Origin: Methanobacteriota archaeon
GTDB lineage: Archaea > Methanobacteriota_B > Thermococci > Methanofastidiosales > Methanofastidiosaceae
Direction of reading: 5' to 3'
Assembly (NCBI GenBank): GCA_023622545.1
Contig: JAMNZA010000055.1
Coordinates: 1-35,886 of the forward strand
Length of the DNA: 35,886 nucleotides
In this document: in pieces, positions 25,304-33,088 of the stretch
Layout of the letters: each line of letters opens with the position of its first letter
Numbering within the stretch: position 1 is the stretch's first letter
Notes under the pieces: model-generated
Databases searched by the model: none
Told to the model about the DNA's origin: nothing
Seen by the model: the letters and a program-made list of their open reading frames with translations, nothing else
Program-made: the position numbers and the translations under genes

Positions 25304-25314
25304 TTTTTATAAAT
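25304..25314 (+). promoter_or_regulatory. TATA box for the isf-purP paralogue operon
   Basis: TTTTTATAAAT is about 35 bases before the ATG at 25345, with GGAGGT (25334-25339) as ribosome site. This transcript therefore has a short leader rather than none. Confidence 0.5.
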
Positions 25315-25344
25315 AAACATTCATTATGAAAATGGAGGTATAAT

Positions 25345-25947
25345 ATGAAAATATTAGGTGTTTGTGGTTCCCCGAGAGAAGGTAATACTCTATTTTTATT
25401 GAAAAAGGCTCTTGAATCATGCAAGGAGCTCGGAGTTGAAACTGAACTTGTTCATGTAGGATTAATGAAGATAGCTCCTTGTAAGGCATGTGGTGGTTGT
25501 AAAGATACTGGAATTTGTGTCCAAAAAGACGATATGACTCCTATTTATGATAAGATAAAAGGTGCAGATGGGATAATATTGGCATCTCCCGTATATTTAG
25601 GGGGAGTATCCGCACAAATGAAAGCTTTCATGGATAGGACCAGGGCACTTAGAGGGAAGTTTGAGCTTAGGAATAAAGTTGGCGCAGGTATTGCAGTTGG
25701 AGGATTTAGGAATGGAGGCCAAGAAACAACCCTCCAGCAGATATTCAATTTCTTCTTTATACATAATTCAATAGTTGTAGCTGATGAAGTTACATCGCAT
25801 TATGGTGGGGTTGGCCATGGTTACAACATTGGGGACTGCGATAAAGATGAATATGGTATAAAGACATCACAGAATACTGCTAAGAATATGATAAAAGTTC
25901 TAAAGTTAATAAAAGGGGAGGCCAAAGACGAAATAAAGAATTGGTAA
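25345..25947 (+). CDS. isf: Iron-sulfur flavoprotein (Isf family)
   Basis: The 200-aa protein has a flavodoxin-like FMN fold with GVCGSPREGNT as phosphate loop and ILASPVYLGGVSAQMKAFMDR. It has the compact [4Fe-4S] motif Cys46-x2-Cys49-x2-Cys52-x5-Cys58 (CKACGGCKDTGIC) that defines Isf. Isf proteins of methanogens take electrons from ferredoxin and can reduce oxygen species or other acceptors; the physiological role is uncertain. It is followed after 9 bases by the second PurP-like gene, so the two are probably co-transcribed. Confidence 0.93.
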   Translation: MKILGVCGSPREGNTLFLLKKALESCKELGVETELVHVGLMKIAPCKACGGCKDTGICVQKDDMTPIYDKIKGADGIILASPVYLGGVSAQMKAFMDRTRALRGKFELRNKVGAGIAVGGFRNGGQETTLQQIFNFFFIHNSIVVADEVTSHYGGVGHGYNIGDCDKDEYGIKTSQNTAKNMIKVLKLIKGEAKDEIKNW

Positions 25948-25956
25948 GGTAATCTA

Positions 25957-27084
25957 ATGATAGGAAAAGGAGATGTAAAAAATATCCTAGATAGTTATGA
26001 TCTTGATAACTTAACTATTGGAGTTTTGGGGGGTCACTCTGCCCTAGATATCTCTAGTGGTGTAAAGAAATATGGATTCAATACCGTTGCAGTATGTCAA
26101 AAAGGTAGAGACAAAACTTATTCAAAATATTATAAGACTAGGGATGGACGGGGCTGCATAGATGAAGTAATATCTTTAGATAAATTCAGCGATATAACAA
26201 ATAAGGATGTTCAAAAACAACTAAGAGAAATGAACACTATATTCATACACAATAGATATTTTTGGGTTTACTTTGATTTTGAAAAAATAGAAAATGAATT
26301 CTTTGTTCCAATATATGGTACTAGAGGCCTTGTTAAACTTGAAGAGAGAGATGTCCCAAAAAACCAATATTATCTTTTAGAAAAAGCAGGGATAAGGTTC
26401 CCAAAAATCTTTTCATCTCCTGAAAAAATAGATAGATTAGTAATAGTTAAAGTATCAGAAGCTATTAGAAGCTATGAAAGAGCATTTTTCTTTGCTTCTT
26501 CGCCATTGGAGTATGAACAAAAAAGTAAAGATCTAATCGAAAAAGGCATAATAACTAAAGAAGGTTTGAAAAAGGCTGTGATTGAAGAATATATACTAGG
26601 CGCTCAAACTAATTTTAATTATTTTTACTCAAATACCCGAGAAGAACTAGAGTTAATGGGAACGGATACTAGAAGACAGACAAATCTAGATGGCATATTG
26701 AGACTTCCTGCAAACGAGCAACTTGAAGTTTTAAAATATATCAAACCTAAAATGATTGAAACAGGACATATTACGTGCACAACTAAAGAGAGCATATTGG
26801 AAAAAGCCTTTGATATTGGAGAGAAGTTCGTTGCCGTTACTAAGAAAGAATATCCCCCTGGAATAATTGGTCCTTTTGCCCTTCAAGGTGCAGTAGCATC
26901 ATTAGAAGGAAAAGAAGAGATCGTAATATTTGATGTTTCTATGAGAATTCCAGGAAGTCCAGGAACTAAATTCACACCTCACACAGGATATTTATATGGA
27001 AGAGAGATTAGCTATGGCGAAAGGATAGGGATAGAATTAAGAGAAGCAATAGAAAAAGGCTCTATTGAAAGTATCCTGTCTTAG
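25957..27084 (+). CDS. PurP paralogue with altered ATP-grasp loop
   Basis: This 375-aa protein is clearly related to PurP: GVLGGHSALDISSGVKKYGF, FNYFYSNTREELELMGTDTRR, ESILEKAFDIGEKFV, IIGPFALQGAV..IVIFDVSMRIPGSP, YGREISYGERIGIELREAI. The glycine-rich loop of true PurP (AKGGMGYF in the paralogue at 7876-8892) is replaced by SEAIRSYERAFFF (~167-179). It also has an insertion around residues 60-70 and another after 180. It may bind a different nucleotide or acceptor, or have lost FAICAR synthetase activity. Similar second copies occur in other archaea, without an assigned function that I know of. The Shine-Dalgarno GGTAAT follows the isf stop. The 3' end overlaps the opposite response-regulator gene by 23 bases. 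Confidence 0.88.
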   Translation: MIGKGDVKNILDSYDLDNLTIGVLGGHSALDISSGVKKYGFNTVAVCQKGRDKTYSKYYKTRDGRGCIDEVISLDKFSDITNKDVQKQLREMNTIFIHNRYFWVYFDFEKIENEFFVPIYGTRGLVKLEERDVPKNQYYLLEKAGIRFPKIFSSPEKIDRLVIVKVSEAIRSYERAFFFASSPLEYEQKSKDLIEKGIITKEGLKKAVIEEYILGAQTNFNYFYSNTREELELMGTDTRRQTNLDGILRLPANEQLEVLKYIKPKMIETGHITCTTKESILEKAFDIGEKFVAVTKKEYPPGIIGPFALQGAVASLEGKEEIVIFDVSMRIPGSPGTKFTPHTGYLYGREISYGERIGIELREAIEKGSIESILS

Positions 27085-27436
27085 GTCTCTTTTTTAAAAA
27101 ATATTTTTCTATTATTTTTTCAATTGATTCTATTGAAAATGGTTTAATTAAAACAAACTTAGCGCCAGCATCAAAAAGTTCTTTTTGTAAATCAGAATAA
27201 GCAGTGCCTCCTATTATAAAGGCATTAGGATCTAACTTAAGAATCTCTTTTGTTGTCTTGATGCCGTCCATCTTTGGCATCTTAATATCCATAATAACAA
27301 CATCAGGAAACTCTTTTTGGTATATCTCGATTCCGGTCATTCCATCGTTTGCTACTAAAACAGTATATGCTGAAAGGCCATATTTCATTACTTCTAAAAA
27401 ATCTTGATTGTCGTCAACTATTAATATTTTAACCAT
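27062..27436 (-). CDS. Stand-alone response-regulator receiver (CheY-like)
   Basis: The 124-aa protein is a single receiver domain with all phosphorylation residues: acidic pair Asp8/Asp9, phospho-acceptor Asp50 in VVIMDIKMPKMDG, Thr78 and Lys98 (LIKPF). It has no output domain. It begins 8 bases after the stop of the Lrp-type gene on the same strand, so the two probably form one transcript. No histidine kinase is in the window. The N-terminus MVKILIVDD fits the start, and the tail (KKRPKTGYFQ) overlaps the PurP paralogue. Confidence 0.93.
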   Translation of the reverse strand: MVKILIVDDNQDFLEVMKYGLSAYTVLVANDGMTGIEIYQKEFPDVVIMDIKMPKMDGIKTTKEILKLDPNAFIIGGTAYSDLQKELFDAGAKFVLIKPFSIESIEKIIEKYFLKKRPKTGYFQ

Positions 27437-27444
27437 CTGATCAA

Positions 27445-27855
27445 CTATACAACGTTCAAAACTGTGAGGCTTGTAGATTTATTTACACCTTTAAGCTTTC
27501 TGATATTTTCTATAATAATATTAAACTCTTTTGGGGAATTGCATAAAACATATGCTACTACGTCCCACTCACCTGTTGTTTCGTAGACCCTTTTTACGCC
27601 TTCAATAGTTTTGATCTGCTCTACAATCTGATAAGTTGACTCTTGTGTTTGGGTATTTAAAAGAACAAGAGAAATAAATCCAAAACTAGTTGAAATTTCT
27701 ACAGTAAAGTTTTTTATAATACCTGTTTCCACAAGATTTTCTATTCTTCTTCTAATAGATCCCTCAGAGACGGACAATTTTTTAGCAATTTCAGTATTCT
27801 TCATTCTAGAATCTTTTTCCAAAAGACTTAATATTTGAATATCTATATCATCCAT
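27445..27855 (-). CDS. Lrp/AsnC-family regulator, probable lysine regulator
   Basis: The 136-aa protein has an N-terminal winged helix-turn-helix (DIDIQILSLLEKDSRMKNTEIAKKLSVSEGSIRRRIENLVETGII, residues ~3-48). A C-terminal RAM/AsnC ligand-binding domain follows (residues ~62-135, GVKRVYETTGEWDVVAYVL). Such proteins form dimers to octamers that respond to amino acids. It is divergent from lysW, the arrangement known for LysM of Sulfolobus, and the intergenic region has phased repeats. Control of the lysine operon and of itself is therefore likely, but the effector is inferred from context. Its own TATA (27876-27888, minus) implies a leaderless start. Confidence 0.92.
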   Translation of the reverse strand: MDDIDIQILSLLEKDSRMKNTEIAKKLSVSEGSIRRRIENLVETGIIKNFTVEISTSFGFISLVLLNTQTQESTYQIVEQIKTIEGVKRVYETTGEWDVVAYVLCNSPKEFNIIIENIRKLKGVNKSTSLTVLNVV

Positions 27856-27875
27856 AATAGGAAAATATACTTTGG

Positions 27876-27888
27876 CTTTAAAAATATT
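27876..27888 (-). promoter_or_regulatory. TATA box for the Lrp-type gene
   Basis: Minus strand ATATTTTTAAAGC is centred about 27 bases before the ATG at 27855, with no Shine-Dalgarno between. Confidence 0.45.
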
Positions 27889-27894
27889 TCGATT

Positions 27895-27946
27895 ATCGTA
27901 ATTATATTACTATTTTTAACCGTAAGATTTAAAAGCTGTTTACGAT
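27895..27946. promoter_or_regulatory. Three phased TTACGRT boxes, candidate operator
   Basis: ATCGTAA (27895-27901), ACCGTAA (27919-27925) and TTACGAT (27940-27946) are three copies of TTACG(A/G)T, two on the minus and one on the plus strand. Their centres are 24 and 21 bases apart, about two helical turns each. The last lies just after the lysW TATA, and the first just behind the Lrp-gene TATA. They are candidate binding sites for the adjacent Lrp-type regulator. Confidence 0.45.
27926..27936 (+). promoter_or_regulatory. TATA box for the lysine operon
   Basis: GATTTAAAAGC places transcription start near 27955, just before the GAGGTGAT ribosome site (27957-27964) of lysW. Confidence 0.5.
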
Positions 27947-27968
27947 TAATGCCATCGAGGTGATTTGG

Positions 27969-28130
27969 ATGGGAGAATGTCCAGAATGTAGCTGTGTAAT
28001 TGAAATAGAAAATCCAGAAGTAGGGGATATCGTCGAGTGCCCAGAGTGTGGAATTGAGCTTGAAATAATTAGCCTTGACCCACTTGTACTAGAGGAAGCC
28101 CCCGAAGAGGAAGAGGATTGGGGAGAATAA
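27969..28130 (+). CDS. lysW: LysW amino-group carrier protein
   Basis: This 53-aa gene is below the ORF-track cutoff. LysW carries alpha-aminoadipate (or glutamate), attached to its C-terminal glutamate, through lysine (or ornithine) synthesis. The protein reads MGECPECSCVIEIENPEVGD at the start, with zinc-ribbon cysteines 4, 7, 24 and 27. A very acidic tail ends in the diagnostic EDWGE, whose last Glu is the attachment residue. GAGGTGAT lies 4 bases before the ATG. It is the first gene of the operon, and the homocitrate synthase ATG follows its stop by one base. Confidence 0.97.
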   Translation: MGECPECSCVIEIENPEVGDIVECPECGIELEIISLDPLVLEEAPEEEEDWGE

Positions 28131-28131
28131 A

Positions 28132-29526
28132 ATGGTTAAGATATTGGACACAACTCTGAGAGAAGGAGAGCAAACAGCAGGAGTTTCTTTTACTATAAAT
28201 GAGAAGATGGGACTTGCTAAAATGCTAGATGATTTTGGAGTAGACATGATAGAGGTTGGACATCCTAACGTCTCTCCAAAAATTGAAGAGTTTATCAGAA
28301 AAGTTGTCAAAGAAAATCTAAAAGCAGACGTCGTAGGTCATGTTAGGGCTGTAAGGGGAGATGTTGAAATGGCTGTTGACTGTGAAGTTGACAGAGTTGC
28401 AATATTTCTCGCAACATCAAATGTCCACCTAAATGACAAATTGAAGATGACAAAAGAAGTCGCAATAGAAAAAGTAGTTGATTGTGTCCAATATGCAAAA
28501 GACCATGGACTTAAAGTTAGATACACACCGGAAGATGCAACAAGGACAGATTTTGATTATCTTATCGAAATTTGTAATGCTGCAATTGAAGCTGGTGCAG
28601 ATAGGATAAGTGTTGCAGATACCGTTGGGGTTATGCAACCCCATATTTTTTACGATCTTGTGAAGAAGATAAAAGACAATCTGAAACCTGTTGGAATTGA
28701 TGTTCACTGCCACAATGATTTTGGCCTTGCTGTTGCGAATGCTATGGCAGGTGTCAGAGCAGGTGCTGATTGTGTTCATACGACCGTAAATGGTATCGGA
28801 GAAAGGACAGGAATAGTTGATTTATCTACTTTTGTAACCGCCACTCATGTTTTAGATAATGAAAATTTGAAATATGATCTAAAGATGTTAAAACAAATAT
28901 CTGCTTATGTAGAAAAAATAACAGGTATTTACATATATCCTTTAATGCCAATCATGGGGGACAATGCCTTTACACATAAGAGTGGAGTTCATACCGATGG
29001 AGTACTAAAAAATCCAACGACTTATGAACCTTTCTCACCAGAAATGGTTGGGAAAGAAAGAAGGATTATTGTAGATAAATTTGCTGGTAGAAGGGCTGTT
29101 ATGTCAAAGCTAGAGCAATATGGCATAAAGGCCAGTGATGAAGAAATACTAAAGATAATTCAAGAAATTAAGAAGGTAGGGGACGAAAGAAAGATTGTTC
29201 ATGACACCGATATATTAGATATTGCAGAAAAAGTACTTGGTTTCAAGGCCGTAACAATACCAACTGGTGTTGATGCAGTGTTATTCTTAAGACTTGAAGC
29301 CCATATATACACAACATCTGTATCAAGAAAAATAAAGAATATGAAAGGTGTTGAAAAGCTTTATGAAATGTCTGGTGACGAGGATATTGCAATATATGCA
29401 TCATTAAAGAACGTTGCCGAGTTGAATAATCTCATAGAGGATATAAGGAGCATCCCTGGAGTTCTTGCAACAAGCACAAGAGTAGTTCTTAAGAGGTATG
29501 GTGAAGATAATGGGAACAATTGCTGA
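28132..29526 (+). CDS. hcs: Homocitrate synthase with C-terminal RAM domain
   Basis: The enzyme condenses 2-oxoglutarate and acetyl-CoA to homocitrate, the first step of the aminoadipate pathway. In 464 aa the TIM-barrel holds LDTTLREGEQTAGV, IEVGHPNVSP, YTPEDATRTDFDYL and the metal-binding VHCHNDFGLAVANAMAG. GIGERTGIVDLSTFV reads as in homocitrate synthases, where isopropylmalate synthases have GERAGN. A lid region ends in FTHKSGVHTDG. From about residue 380 a RAM/AsnC-like domain follows (GVEKLYEMSGDEDIAIYAS), as reported for the Sulfolobus enzyme, where it mediates lysine inhibition. Isopropylmalate or citramalate synthase is the alternative, but the lysW context makes homocitrate synthase likely. 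Confidence 0.9.
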   Translation: MVKILDTTLREGEQTAGVSFTINEKMGLAKMLDDFGVDMIEVGHPNVSPKIEEFIRKVVKENLKADVVGHVRAVRGDVEMAVDCEVDRVAIFLATSNVHLNDKLKMTKEVAIEKVVDCVQYAKDHGLKVRYTPEDATRTDFDYLIEICNAAIEAGADRISVADTVGVMQPHIFYDLVKKIKDNLKPVGIDVHCHNDFGLAVANAMAGVRAGADCVHTTVNGIGERTGIVDLSTFVTATHVLDNENLKYDLKMLKQISAYVEKITGIYIYPLMPIMGDNAFTHKSGVHTDGVLKNPTTYEPFSPEMVGKERRIIVDKFAGRRAVMSKLEQYGIKASDEEILKIIQEIKKVGDERKIVHDTDILDIAEKVLGFKAVTIPTGVDAVLFLRLEAHIYTTSVSRKIKNMKGVEKLYEMSGDEDIAIYASLKNVAELNNLIEDIRSIPGVLATSTRVVLKRYGEDNGNNC

Positions 29527-30748
29527 AGAGATTTTTTCTAAGAAACTTTCCAGAGATGTTTCGGCTGGAGAGATAGTATTAGTTGATATTGATGTGACGA
29601 TGAGCCATGACAACACGACACCGCTTGCAATTAAGGCATTAAGAAATACGGGTAAGCCATTATTTGACAAAAATAGAGTTGTAGTGATATTTGATCATGT
29701 CCAACCCCCTGCTTCAGTTGAAAGTGCTACATTACAGAAAGAAGTATTACAATTTATAAAAAAGGAAGGAATAAAGAACTTTTTCAGAGAAGGTATTTGC
29801 CACCAAGTTCTTGTTGAGAAGGGGTTCGTCTTACCAGGTAGGGTAATAATAGGAGGAGACTCACACACATGCACTTACGGTGCTCTAGGGGCATTTGGAA
29901 CAGGTGTCGGATCAACAGATATAGGAGTTTCATATGCTACAGGAAAGAACTGGTTCAGAGTTCCTGAAACATTTTATTTTGACGTTAATGGTTCATTTAA
30001 TAAAGGAGTTTATCCAAAAGATTTGATTCTTAAAATAATAGGAAAGGTGGGCGCTAGAGGAGCGACTTACAAAGCATGTGAGTTTGGAGGAGAAACCATA
30101 GAGAATATGGCATTAGGGGACAGACTCACTCTAACTAACATGGCAATTGAAATGGGTGGAAAGACAGGTTTAATTAAAACGGACAAAATAACAGAAAATT
30201 TCTTAAAATCTAGAGGTTACCCCTATCAAGAAATTGTTCCAAAAGACCCAAATTATGAAAAAGTATTTGAATTTAATGTTGACGATTTGACGCCACAGCT
30301 TGCTGTTTCACCAAAGGTGGATAATGTCTATCCAGTTGAAAAATATGAAGGGACAGAAGTTGATGAAGTATTTATAGGCACATGCACAAACGGTAGAATA
30401 GAAGACCTTGAAATAGCCGCAAGGATGTTCAAAGGAAAGAAGTTAAGTCCTCTTCTAAAAACTATTATTGTTCCGGCATCAAATGAAGTATATTTTGAAG
30501 CTATGAACAGAGGATACATAAAAATATTCATGGATGCAGGAGCTATGGTCTGTAATCCTGGATGCGGTCCATGTATAGGAAGGCATCAAGGAGTAATTGC
30601 TCCAGGGGATAGAGCATTGACAACTATGAACAGAAACTTTGTAGGGAGAATGGGCTCAGATAAAGGTGAAATTATTATTGCTTCGCCTGCTACTGCAGCT
30701 GCAACAGCGCTTAATGGAAAGATAACAGACCCCCGAGAGGTGATTTAA
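29510..30748 (+). CDS. lysT: Homoaconitase large subunit (LeuC family)
   Basis: With the small subunit it isomerises homocitrate to homoisocitrate through a [4Fe-4S] cluster. The ORF opens at ATG 29498. I prefer ATG 29510 (MGTIAEEIFSKKLSRDVSAGE, 412 aa), preceded by GGTGA; both starts overlap the end of the synthase gene. Signatures are GGDSHTCTYGALGAFGTGVGSTD, the cluster cysteine in IGTCTNGRIEDLEIAA, CNPGCGPCIGRHQG with two more ligands, and NRNFVGRMG. The family cannot be split from isopropylmalate isomerase by these motifs alone; operon position decides. A dual role in leucine synthesis is possible. Confidence 0.9.
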   Translation: MGTIAEEIFSKKLSRDVSAGEIVLVDIDVTMSHDNTTPLAIKALRNTGKPLFDKNRVVVIFDHVQPPASVESATLQKEVLQFIKKEGIKNFFREGICHQVLVEKGFVLPGRVIIGGDSHTCTYGALGAFGTGVGSTDIGVSYATGKNWFRVPETFYFDVNGSFNKGVYPKDLILKIIGKVGARGATYKACEFGGETIENMALGDRLTLTNMAIEMGGKTGLIKTDKITENFLKSRGYPYQEIVPKDPNYEKVFEFNVDDLTPQLAVSPKVDNVYPVEKYEGTEVDEVFIGTCTNGRIEDLEIAARMFKGKKLSPLLKTIIVPASNEVYFEAMNRGYIKIFMDAGAMVCNPGCGPCIGRHQGVIAPGDRALTTMNRNFVGRMGSDKGEIIIASPATAAATALNGKITDPREVI

Positions 30749-31251
30749 TGGGAAAAGTATTCAGATTTGGTGAGGATGTAAATACAGATGAAATAATACC
30801 GGGGAGATATAATGTCACTACAGACCCGAAGGCGCTTGCTGATCACTGCTTTTTTGAAGTAAGACCAGACTTCTGCAAGAATGTAAATAGTGGAGACTTC
30901 ATAGTAGCTGGTGAAAATTTTGGATGTGGATCTTCAAGAGAGCATGCACCAATAGCAATAAAGGCTTCAGGTGTTAAAGCAGTAATTGCAAAAAGCTTTG
31001 CCAGAATCTTCTATAGAAATTGTATAAACATTGGACTCCCTATTATGATATCCGATGAGTTGTACGACGTTATTGAAGATGGTGATGAAATTGACGTCAA
31101 TTTAAAGGAAGGAAAGATAAAAATCCTAAAGAATGGTAAAGAGCTAAGATCACAAAGATTCCCAGAGTTTATTTTAAAAATTATTGATGCTGGAGGAATT
31201 GTTAATTTCTTAAAAAATCATGATATAGGTGAGCTAGAAGATGGTATATAA
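30748..31251 (+). CDS. lysU: Homoaconitase small subunit (LeuD family)
   Basis: This 167-aa swivel-domain subunit completes the active site of homoaconitase. It shows [50 protein letters not shown] and [17 protein letters not shown]. The specificity loop reads GRYNVT, without the arginine of the YLRT loop typical of isopropylmalate isomerases, which fits a homoaconitate-type substrate (inference). Its ATG overlaps the large-subunit stop (TAATG) behind a strong GAGGTGAT site. Its 3' end overlaps the dehydrogenase gene by 11 bases. Confidence 0.9.
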   Translation: MGKVFRFGEDVNTDEIIPGRYNVTTDPKALADHCFFEVRPDFCKNVNSGDFIVAGENFGCGSSREHAPIAIKASGVKAVIAKSFARIFYRNCINIGLPIMISDELYDVIEDGDEIDVNLKEGKIKILKNGKELRSQRFPEFILKIIDAGGIVNFLKNHDIGELEDGI

Positions 31252-32236
31252 GATATGTGTTATCAAAGGAGACGGAATAGGAAACGATGTAATCGATGCC
31301 GGATTAAAATTACTTTCACAGATTAATATTAATTTCGATTATATACCTGCAGAAGCAGGGTATGATTGCTACTTAAAAAACGGTACTTCCATACCTCAAA
31401 CTACAATTGATGCTTGTAGGAATTCAGATGCAACTCTTTTTGGAGCTGTGTCTTCACCCCCGGATATACCCAACTACAAAAGTGCAATTGTAACTATGAG
31501 AAAGGAACTTGATCTATTTGTAAATGTAAGGCCAATAAAAAGTCTTCCAATTGAGATTTCAAGGCAAAACATTGACATAGTGATAATGAGAGAAAATACT
31601 GAAGGTATGTACAAAGGAATTGAACGGGAAGAAAATGGAGTGGCAATAGCAGAAAGACATATTTCTGAAAAAGCATCCAGACGACTTGCAGAGTTCACCT
31701 ATAAATACGCTATTGAAAATAATAGAAAGAAAGTTACAGTAGTCCATAAAGCAAATGTTTTAAGAAAGACATGTGGACTTTTCAGGAGAACTGTATTCTC
31801 AGTTTCAGAAAAATACCCTCAAATAGAGACTGAAGAAGTTATAGTTGACGCGATGGCAATGAGATTAATCAAAGAACCAGAGCGATTTGATGTAGTTGTT
31901 ACAACTAACTTATTTGGGGACATTTTATCTGATGAAGCCTCACAACTTGTTGGCGGTCTTGGTATTGCACCATCTGGGAATATTGGTGAAAAAAATGCTC
32001 TTTTTGAACCTGTACATGGGTCTGCTCCAAAGTATGCAGGTAAAGATATTGCAAATCCAACTGCAACTTTTCTATCTGCTGCAATGATGCTTGATTTTCT
32101 AGGAGAGAAAAAGGAAGGAGATAGAATAAGAAAAAGTATTTACAAAACATTTGCTGAAGGTAAGAGAACAAAAGATCTAGGGGGAAATCTCGGAACTCTA
32201 GCTTTTACTGAAGCTGTAATCAATAATTTGGAGTGA
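31241..32236 (+). CDS. Homoisocitrate dehydrogenase (IPMDH family)
   Basis: The enzyme oxidatively decarboxylates homoisocitrate to 2-oxoadipate with NAD(P). The 331-aa protein has [13 protein letters not shown], the substrate arginines in [40 protein letters not shown] with the catalytic Lys, [19 protein letters not shown] with the metal aspartates, and the cofactor loop [19 protein letters not shown]. That loop resembles NAD-type family members. Archaeal relatives may also act on isocitrate or isopropylmalate. Its TGA stop lies within the lysX Shine-Dalgarno GGAGTGAT. Confidence 0.92.
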   Translation: MVYKICVIKGDGIGNDVIDAGLKLLSQININFDYIPAEAGYDCYLKNGTSIPQTTIDACRNSDATLFGAVSSPPDIPNYKSAIVTMRKELDLFVNVRPIKSLPIEISRQNIDIVIMRENTEGMYKGIEREENGVAIAERHISEKASRRLAEFTYKYAIENNRKKVTVVHKANVLRKTCGLFRRTVFSVSEKYPQIETEEVIVDAMAMRLIKEPERFDVVVTTNLFGDILSDEASQLVGGLGIAPSGNIGEKNALFEPVHGSAPKYAGKDIANPTATFLSAAMMLDFLGEKKEGDRIRKSIYKTFAEGKRTKDLGGNLGTLAFTEAVINNLE

Positions 32237-32240
32237 TATA

Positions 32241-33083
32241 ATGAAGATAGGAATGCTATATTCTAGAGTTAGACTTGATGAAAAGTTCCTACTCGAAGAG
32301 TTTAGAAATAGAGGAATAGACGTAGAGAGAATGGATACAAGATGTGCGATATTCAATATTACAAATCATGAAAAATTTGATTATGATGTCGTTTTGGAGA
32401 GAGAGATAAGCCATCTAAAAGCTCTTTATTCTTTGAAAGTATTAAACGAAATGGGAATAAAAACAGTTAACACTTATGAAGTTGCAAGTACATGCGGGGA
32501 CAAAATATTAACAACTTTGGCTTTAACTAAGTATAAAGTTCCATCACCCGTGACCTATATTGCTTTTACACCTGAAGAAGCTATCCAAGCAATTGAAAAA
32601 ATAGGTTATCCTGTAGTTTTGAAACCTGCAACTGGTTCTTGGGGAAGGCTTCTTGCAAAAGTAAATGATAAAGAAACTGCAGAGAGTATAATTGAACATA
32701 AGGTAACTCTTGGTTCTTATCACCACTCAGTTTTTTACATACAACAGTACATCGATAAACCTGAGAGGGATATCAGGGCATTTGTTGTTGGGGATGAAGT
32801 TATAGGTGCTATATATAGAAGTTCTCCACATTGGATCACAAACACTGCACGTGGGGGTGTAGCAAGCCATTGCCCAGTAACAGATGAAATATCAGAAATC
32901 TGTCTTAAAGCTGCAAAGGCTGTTGGTGGAGGAGTTGTAGCAATTGATCTATTGGAAGACAAAGGAAAGCTTTTAGTAAATGAAGTCAATTACACTATGG
33001 AGTTTAAGAATAGTATTGCACCTACAGGTGTTAACATACCTGGTAAAGTAGTAGATTATGTAATTGAAGTTGCAAAGAGGTAA
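32241..33083 (+). CDS. lysX: LysW-aminoadipate ligase (ATP-grasp, RimK-like)
   Basis: LysX attaches alpha-aminoadipate to the C-terminal Glu of LysW using ATP. The 280-aa protein is a RimK-type ATP-grasp enzyme. It has an N-terminal domain ([19 protein letters not shown]), a central nucleotide site ([39 protein letters not shown]), [13 protein letters not shown], and the metal/substrate block [24 protein letters not shown]. Members with NEVN..MEFKN are LysX-like. In some archaea a single enzyme also accepts glutamate for arginine synthesis. It starts 4 bases after the dehydrogenase stop. Confidence 0.94.
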   Translation: MKIGMLYSRVRLDEKFLLEEFRNRGIDVERMDTRCAIFNITNHEKFDYDVVLEREISHLKALYSLKVLNEMGIKTVNTYEVASTCGDKILTTLALTKYKVPSPVTYIAFTPEEAIQAIEKIGYPVVLKPATGSWGRLLAKVNDKETAESIIEHKVTLGSYHHSVFYIQQYIDKPERDIRAFVVGDEVIGAIYRSSPHWITNTARGGVASHCPVTDEISEICLKAAKAVGGGVVAIDLLEDKGKLLVNEVNYTMEFKNSIAPTGVNIPGKVVDYVIEVAKR

Positions 33084-33088
33084 AAAAA

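Noticed and set aside
31474-32171. Several overlapping ORFs inside the homoisocitrate dehydrogenase gene
   Set aside because: The dehydrogenase frame carries all family motifs; the others are low-complexity frame shadows.
28132-32236. Reading the block as leucine biosynthesis (leuA-leuC-leuD-leuB)
   Set aside because: lysW directly upstream, lysX-Y-Z-J directly downstream, the GERTGI motif and the RAM domain all favour the aminoadipate pathway; dual use remains possible.
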